From the NCBI RefSeq assembly GCF_900096955.1, contig NZ_FMYL01000008.1, forward strand, positions 62,001 through 126,000: 64,000 bases of DNA, given 5' to 3'. Shown in pieces: positions 59,802 to 64,000 of this stretch. Position 1 is the first letter of the stretch; the number at the start of each line of letters is the position of its first letter. Below the pieces are notes generated by a model, which ran no database searches, was not told the origin of the DNA, and saw nothing but the letters and a program-made list of their open reading frames with translations. A program made the position numbers and the translations under genes. The DNA comes from Acinetobacter boissieri. GTDB lineage: Bacteria; Pseudomonadota; Gammaproteobacteria; Pseudomonadales; Moraxellaceae.

Positions 59802-60905
59802 TTATAATACTGCTACAGGGTAAGACCCCAAAACACGTAACTCTTTGGCCAGTGGACGAATTTCATCGAGTGCAGCTCGTACATTGTCTTGGTCAATATG
59901 CCCCTCTAAATCGATAAAGAATACATAAGTCCACTTTTCACGAAGTGCCGGGCGAGTTTCAATACTGGTTAAACTAATATTATGTTTTGAAAATGGCTCT
60001 AATATATTCATTAAAGCCCCTGCTTGATTTTTTGCAGAGATCAGTAGTGACGTTTTATCATGACCACTTTGTGGAATTTTTTCACGCCCAACCACTAAAA
60101 ACCGAGTAATATTTTCCGGATTATCTTCAATATTTTGATGCAATATTTCTAAATCATACGTTGTTGCCGCAATATCAGAAGCAATCGCTGCCGAATGCCA
60201 TTCATTACAAATACGGCGGGCGGCTTCAGCATTAGAACTTAATGCAACACGCTCAACATCTGGGTAATGGGTATCTAGCCACTGACGGCATTGTGCTAAT
60301 GCCTGCTGATGTGCATAAATTTGTTTGATACTGTCTTTACGGGTATTTTTTGAAACCATAAATTGATGATGTATGCGTAATTCAACCTCACCAATCACGT
60401 TTAAATGTGATGATTTAAAACAATCTAAAGTATGATTCACCACACCTTCAGATGAGTTTTCAACAGGAACAACACCATAGTGTGCACTTCCAGCTTCAAC
60501 TTCTCTAAAGATTTCATCGATGGTAGATACAGCACGCACAACAGCATCTTGCCCAAAATGTTTTAGTGCAGCAACTTGTGTAAAAGTACCTTCAGGACCT
60601 AAAAAAGCAATACTTTGAGGCGCTTCAAGTGCCAAACATGCAGACATAATTTCACGAAATAAGCGTGCAACAGTTTCATCAGACAAAGGCCCTTCATTAC
60701 GTTGCATAATCTTACGCAATACCTGCGCTTCTCTTTCTGGTCGATAAAATAAAGGGTTTTCTTCTTGAGCAAATTTGGCATGTGCCACAGTTTCAGCTAA
60801 ACGAGCACGGCGGTTAATTAAATCGTGAATCTGTAAATCGACTGCATCAATCTGAGTACGAATTTCACCTAAATTAAGCGCAGGACTTTGGTCATTTTGA
60901 GACAT
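59802..60905 (-). CDS. pheA: Bifunctional chorismate mutase / prephenate dehydratase (P-protein)
   Basis: The 367-residue protein has three parts. An N-terminal AroQ chorismate mutase (about 8-90) includes 'IDAVDLQIHDLINRRARLAE'. Prephenate dehydratase (about 95-270) includes 'IAFLGPEGTFTQVAA' and 'VVPVENSSEGVV'. A C-terminal ACT domain includes 'NISLTSIETRP', which normally binds phenylalanine for feedback inhibition. It precedes tyrA-aroA in one probable operon. Confidence 0.96.
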   Translation of the reverse strand: MSQNDQSPALNLGEIRTQIDAVDLQIHDLINRRARLAETVAHAKFAQEENPLFYRPEREAQVLRKIMQRNEGPLSDETVARLFREIMSACLALEAPQSIAFLGPEGTFTQVAALKHFGQDAVVRAVSTIDEIFREVEAGSAHYGVVPVENSSEGVVNHTLDCFKSSHLNVIGEVELRIHHQFMVSKNTRKDSIKQIYAHQQALAQCRQWLDTHYPDVERVALSSNAEAARRICNEWHSAAIASDIAATTYDLEILHQNIEDNPENITRFLVVGREKIPQSGHDKTSLLISAKNQAGALMNILEPFSKHNISLTSIETRPALREKWTYVFFIDLEGHIDQDNVRAALDEIRPLAKELRVLGSYPVAVL

Positions 60906-61234
60906 ATACAGCGTTGCCCTATTTACTAAAATGAATTGTGACTAAGTATAACCACATTCAAAACAGAAGTGCTATTTGGATTTTTACAAAAATGACGTAA
61001 AGTAAAGTCAAATTCGCTTAAATAGATCATTCAAAACCAAAAATCCCTCTCACTTTCAAGTTAAAACTGCATATAAGGTCATTTTCTTATTATATTATAC
61101 TTGATATATTCTGCCTGTTTTTAGCCCTAAGACGTAGCGGAAACATCACAAAAAAGTATTTAATACCACATCAAAATTATACGTATAGGATTTACCAAAT
61201 ATCCGTATTTACCGAAGTTAAGGTCACAGTACAC
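60906..61234. other. Divergent intergenic region between pheA and the TrpD2 gene
   Basis: The 329-bp AT-rich gap between divergent genes presumably holds both promoters. I see no tRNA, small gene or leader-peptide attenuator with a Phe-rich run. Confidence 0.45.
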
Positions 61235-62251
61235 ATGACAATGAGCACGAAACGCAATATCTATAAAGACTTAGAACACCCTTTTGCCCAATATATTCGT
61301 ATTATTGGTAAAGGAAAGACAGGCGCTCGATCTCTAACTTTTGATGAGGCATATCATGCATTTAGCCTAATTTTAAAAAAAGAAGTATTTGATGTACAAA
61401 TTGGTGCTTTTTTAATGCTATTGCGTGTGAAAGAAGAGTCGATTGATGAACTTGCGGGCTTTGTACAAGCAACCAAAGACCAACTCCATTTTAATCCAAT
61501 TCAAGTCGACTTAGATTGGCCATCTTATGCAGGTAAACGCAAACACTATCCTTGGTTTTTATTGGCCGCTTTAACCTTGGCCAAACATGGTTTTAATATC
61601 GTAATGCATGGTGCGGCAGGCCACACACTCAACCGCGTGTATACTGAACAAGTTTTGGCTTACCTAGATCTGCCTCTGTGTAACAACCAACAAGAAGTTG
61701 AAGTACAACTCAAGAAACATCATTTTGCATATATATCACTCGCAAGTATTTCACCTGTATTAGATGAAATGATTAATCTACGTAATCTCATGGGTTTACG
61801 ATCCCCGATACATACGTTGGCACGTCTGATTAACCCATTTCAAGCCACAGCCACGTTACAGTCTATTTTCCACCCTGCTTATAGAACATCACATCAACAC
61901 GCCGCGCTCAAATTGGGCTATAAAAACAGTGCTGTCATTAAAGGTGAAGGCGGTGAATTTGAACGTAATCCAGATGCCAAAACTTTAATTTGTGGCATCA
62001 AAGATGGCGAGTTGTATGAGCATGAATTACCAAAGCTTACCGTTTCACGTAGTCCAAGCGAAGAATCGCTAGATCTTGAATTATATAAGTCAGTTTGGTT
62101 AGGTCATATTAGCCATGAATACGGTGAAACAGCCATTATAGAAACGTTAGCGATTGCACTATATACCATGCAACAAACGTCTGACTTTGAAGAGGCGTTG
62201 GTCAAAGCACAACAGCTGTGGCTTACTCGCCATCGCCCCATCACAGACTAA
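61235..62251 (+). CDS. TrpD2/YbiB-like protein (anthranilate phosphoribosyltransferase-like fold)
   Basis: The 338-residue protein resembles TrpD2/YbiB: a TrpD-like helical N-domain with 'ARSLTFDEAYHAFSLILKKE', 'GAFLMLLRVKEESIDEL', the 'HGAAGHTLNRVY' loop and 'IKGEGGEFERNPD'. In TrpD2 proteins the phosphoribosyltransferase site is altered, and E. coli YbiB binds nucleic acid rather than making tryptophan. That role is inferred here. A second in-frame ATG lies at 61241. Confidence 0.8.
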   Translation: MTMSTKRNIYKDLEHPFAQYIRIIGKGKTGARSLTFDEAYHAFSLILKKEVFDVQIGAFLMLLRVKEESIDELAGFVQATKDQLHFNPIQVDLDWPSYAGKRKHYPWFLLAALTLAKHGFNIVMHGAAGHTLNRVYTEQVLAYLDLPLCNNQQEVEVQLKKHHFAYISLASISPVLDEMINLRNLMGLRSPIHTLARLINPFQATATLQSIFHPAYRTSHQHAALKLGYKNSAVIKGEGGEFERNPDAKTLICGIKDGELYEHELPKLTVSRSPSEESLDLELYKSVWLGHISHEYGETAIIETLAIALYTMQQTSDFEEALVKAQQLWLTRHRPITD

Positions 62252-62257
62252 AAAGTA

Positions 62258-62506
62258 TTAAACAAAACGAATCGGTGAATCATCATTTGTATGACTATGG
62301 TCTGCCGACTTTGGTTTTTCAATATAACCTGTACGTTGCTGTGCAGGTAAATGGGTATGCTCCCATGCCATCACAGCGTGCATACAGATTTGTTTTTGCT
62401 CTGCAGTTAAGGCAATACCATTAGGCCATTTACCAATTTCCACGGCTGTTTTTAATCGCTCAACAATATGTTCGTCAAGCACGTCTAACATGGCACTTAA
62501 ATTCAT
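62258..62506 (-). CDS. YeaC/DUF1315-family protein
   Basis: The 82-residue protein matches E. coli YeaC: 'MLDVLDEHIVERLKTAVEIG' then 'KWPNGIALTAEQKQICMHAVMAW'. Function unknown. It starts within a 4-nt overlap with the nadK stop codon, so it is probably translationally coupled to nadK. Confidence 0.82.
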   Translation of the reverse strand: MNLSAMLDVLDEHIVERLKTAVEIGKWPNGIALTAEQKQICMHAVMAWEHTHLPAQQRTGYIEKPKSADHSHTNDDSPIRFV

Positions 62507-63420
62507 GAGTGTCCTTCCTCATTCAAACCTTCAAAATCTTGATTCCAACCCAACTTTGTTCGACAAGACATGTAAAAATCATAGCCTGGCGGATGAAGTA
62601 AGTTTAGCTTATGCGGATATTTTCGAATACATAATAAATCATCATCAGACAAAGAGATACTTTCTTGGCCATCTGCACTTACCATAGGTTGCCAGCGATT
62701 TTTTTGTGCAGTAATCACAATCTCGCTTTGGCCGCCAACAATAATCGGGCGAGAAGACAATGTATGTGGATGCATCGGTACCAATGCAATCGCATCCATA
62801 CTCGGGTGAATAATTGGCCCACCACCAGACAAAGCATAGGCTGTAGAGCCTGTAGGCGTGGCTACAATTAAACCATCGCTGTGCTGTCTATAGACAAATT
62901 TTTCATCTATTTCTAGCTTAAAATCGACCATATGCACAGATTTACCTGAGTGCAGTACAATATCGTTTAAAGCAAGTGCTTTATAATACACATGCCCATT
63001 ACATTTTCGGATTTCAAGCTCTAATAAAAAGCGTCGATCAAGTAAAAACTCACCTTGCAACACTTGATCTAATTTTGTAATCACTTCTGCTGGATTAATA
63101 TCAGTCAAAAAACCCAAACGACCACGGTTAATACCCACCACTGGCGTATTATATTTAACCAATGAACGTGCTGCATGGAGTAACGTCCCATCTCCACCAA
63201 CCACAATGACAAAGTCAACATGCTCACCCATATGGTCTTTGTGTAGACTAGCGACTGGCTTAAAAGGCATAAGCGCTGCAGTTTCTTGCTCAAAAATAGG
63301 TTTGAGGCCCAGTCCCAGTAAATGATCATAAATCAAACATAGTGTTGTGACCACAGAAGACTTATCTGGTCGCCCAATCAAACCAATATGATGAAATGAT
63401 TTAGAAAATTTTTCCACCAT
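62503..63420 (-). CDS. nadK: NAD kinase
   Basis: NadK phosphorylates NAD to NADP. The 305-residue protein has the GGDG motif 'VVGGDGTLLHAARSL', 'GINRGRLGFLTDINP' and 'HSDGLIVATPTGSTAYALS', all diagnostic. It is divergent from mrcB across ~150 bp. Confidence 0.97.
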   Translation of the reverse strand: MVEKFSKSFHHIGLIGRPDKSSVVTTLCLIYDHLLGLGLKPIFEQETAALMPFKPVASLHKDHMGEHVDFVIVVGGDGTLLHAARSLVKYNTPVVGINRGRLGFLTDINPAEVITKLDQVLQGEFLLDRRFLLELEIRKCNGHVYYKALALNDIVLHSGKSVHMVDFKLEIDEKFVYRQHSDGLIVATPTGSTAYALSGGGPIIHPSMDAIALVPMHPHTLSSRPIIVGGQSEIVITAQKNRWQPMVSADGQESISLSDDDLLCIRKYPHKLNLLHPPGYDFYMSCRTKLGWNQDFEGLNEEGHS

Positions 63421-63573
63421 TGTAGGTTCTCCATCGCATGAGGCATCAACAATAACACATAGATTTTAGGAAAAAACGCAGTGTTTTTGTATCGTTATAA
63501 CAATAATTATTGCAAATTTAAGAAAAGGTTCGCATGATTGTCTAGTTTATTTTCAGATAGCTTATCATCTTTT

Positions 63574-64000
63574 ATGAAGTCGCAACGTGGTTTAGGTGTT
63601 TTTCTATTGATCTTTACGATCTGTTTTGTGGTTGGGTTTATTGCCCTAAGTATCTATTTAGTTCGCTTAGACGGTGTTATACGTTCAAAATTTGAAGGAC
63701 AACGTTGGGATATTCCTGCCAAAGTATATGCACGACCTTTGGAAATTTACAATCAAGCCCCTATCAGTGAAAGTAATTTTTTACAAGAGCTGAATATGCT
63801 TGGCTATAAACAAGCAAATAGCAGAAATAATCCAGGTACCTTTGTCGTCAATGGCAACCATGTCGAAGTACATACCCGTGGCTTCAATTTTGGCGATAGT
63901 GAAGAAGTTGAGCAAATACTTGACTTAACTTTTGCACAAGACCAAATTTTGAATGTACAAACTACACACCCATCAGACACAGGAATTACCCGCTTAGAAC
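63574..64000 (+). CDS. mrcB: Penicillin-binding protein 1B, N-terminal part (truncated by window edge)
   Basis: The visible 142 residues contain a transmembrane helix at about 10-31 ('FLLIFTICFVVGFIALSIYLV' by its ends). Then comes 'SKFEGQRWDIPAKVYARPLEI', typical of the UB2H-containing N-terminus of class A PBP1B. The transglycosylase and transpeptidase domains lie beyond the window. PBP1B polymerises and cross-links peptidoglycan. The start ATG 63574 is supported by the alignment of the helix. Confidence 0.85.
   Translation, partial: MKSQRGLGVFLLIFTICFVVGFIALSIYLVRLDGVIRSKFEGQRWDIPAKVYARPLEIYNQAPISESNFLQELNMLGYKQANSRNNPGTFVVNGNHVEVHTRGFNFGDSEEVEQILDLTFAQDQILNVQTTHPSDTGITRLE

Noticed and set aside
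60906..61234. A phenylalanine attenuator before pheA.
   Set aside because: No short leader peptide with a run of Phe codons and no paired terminator/antiterminator stems were found.

Overview
The window is a stretch of core chromosome from a low-GC gammaproteobacterium, almost certainly Acinetobacter (Moraxellaceae). Supporting traits are the AT-rich genome, the fused TyrA-AroA protein, the adjacent dat-ddc pair for 1,3-diaminopropane synthesis, a PutA without the N-terminal DNA-binding domain beside a divergent Lrp-type regulator, and the fis-purH-purD order. I see no insertion sequences, prophage, CRISPR arrays, tRNA or rRNA genes, and no obvious defence island.

Layout. 1-6.3 kb: the end of a LysR regulator, a CNNM/CBS membrane protein, lysS, a YqiA-like hydrolase that has lost its serine nucleophile, ftsY, and a short SEL1 protein behind an elaborate promoter. 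6.4-10.4 kb (minus): metZ-ybaB-recR-rnd-ycgL and a small membrane protein in one tight run. 10.6-15.7 kb: a beta-hydroxyacid dehydrogenase, a YARHG protein, a HIT protein, a DUF937 protein, a tightly divergent pair (DUF6231-like / DUF2797) and lpxB. 16-20.4 kb: an iron-uptake operon (FhuE-like receptor, DUF3649, PepSY, DUF3325) behind a Fur-box-like site. 20.5-28.3 kb: aroG-type DAHP synthase, a phosphatase-like protein, ispF, a secreted protein, then the pyrG-kdsA-eno-ftsB-ispD run (minus). 28.5-34.6 kb: a lipoprotein, an Lrp/putA divergent pair for proline catabolism, and trmA. 34.9-40.4 kb: prmA, a zinc-ribbon protein, fis, purH, purD, with no dusB between prmA and fis. 40.7-43.4 kb: the metQ-metN-metI methionine importer. 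43.5-48.2 kb: an outer-membrane protein, dapD, queE, a small secreted protein, bcp, yceI and nadM. 48.4-53.3 kb (minus): pstSCAB behind a phased Pho-box array, without phoU. 53.4-56.3 kb: dat-ddc. 56.7-64 kb: a SIMPL protein, tyrA-aroA, pheA, a TrpD2/YbiB protein, yeaC, nadK and the start of mrcB.

The genes form several coherent modules: aromatic amino acids (DAHP synthase, TyrA-AroA, PheA), isoprenoid precursors (IspD, IspF), LPS precursors (LpxB, KdsA), purines (PurH, PurD), NAD(P) (NadM, NadK), methionine (MetZ, MetNIQ), and phosphate and iron acquisition.

No clearly new multi-gene system is visible. The more unusual signals are degenerate enzymes (a hydrolase without its serine, a phosphatase-like protein with a shortened P-loop, a Bcp without the usual resolving cysteine), a DUF2797 protein combining cysteine clusters with a GIY-YIG-like core, and several uncharacterised palindromic or phased repeats upstream of genes.
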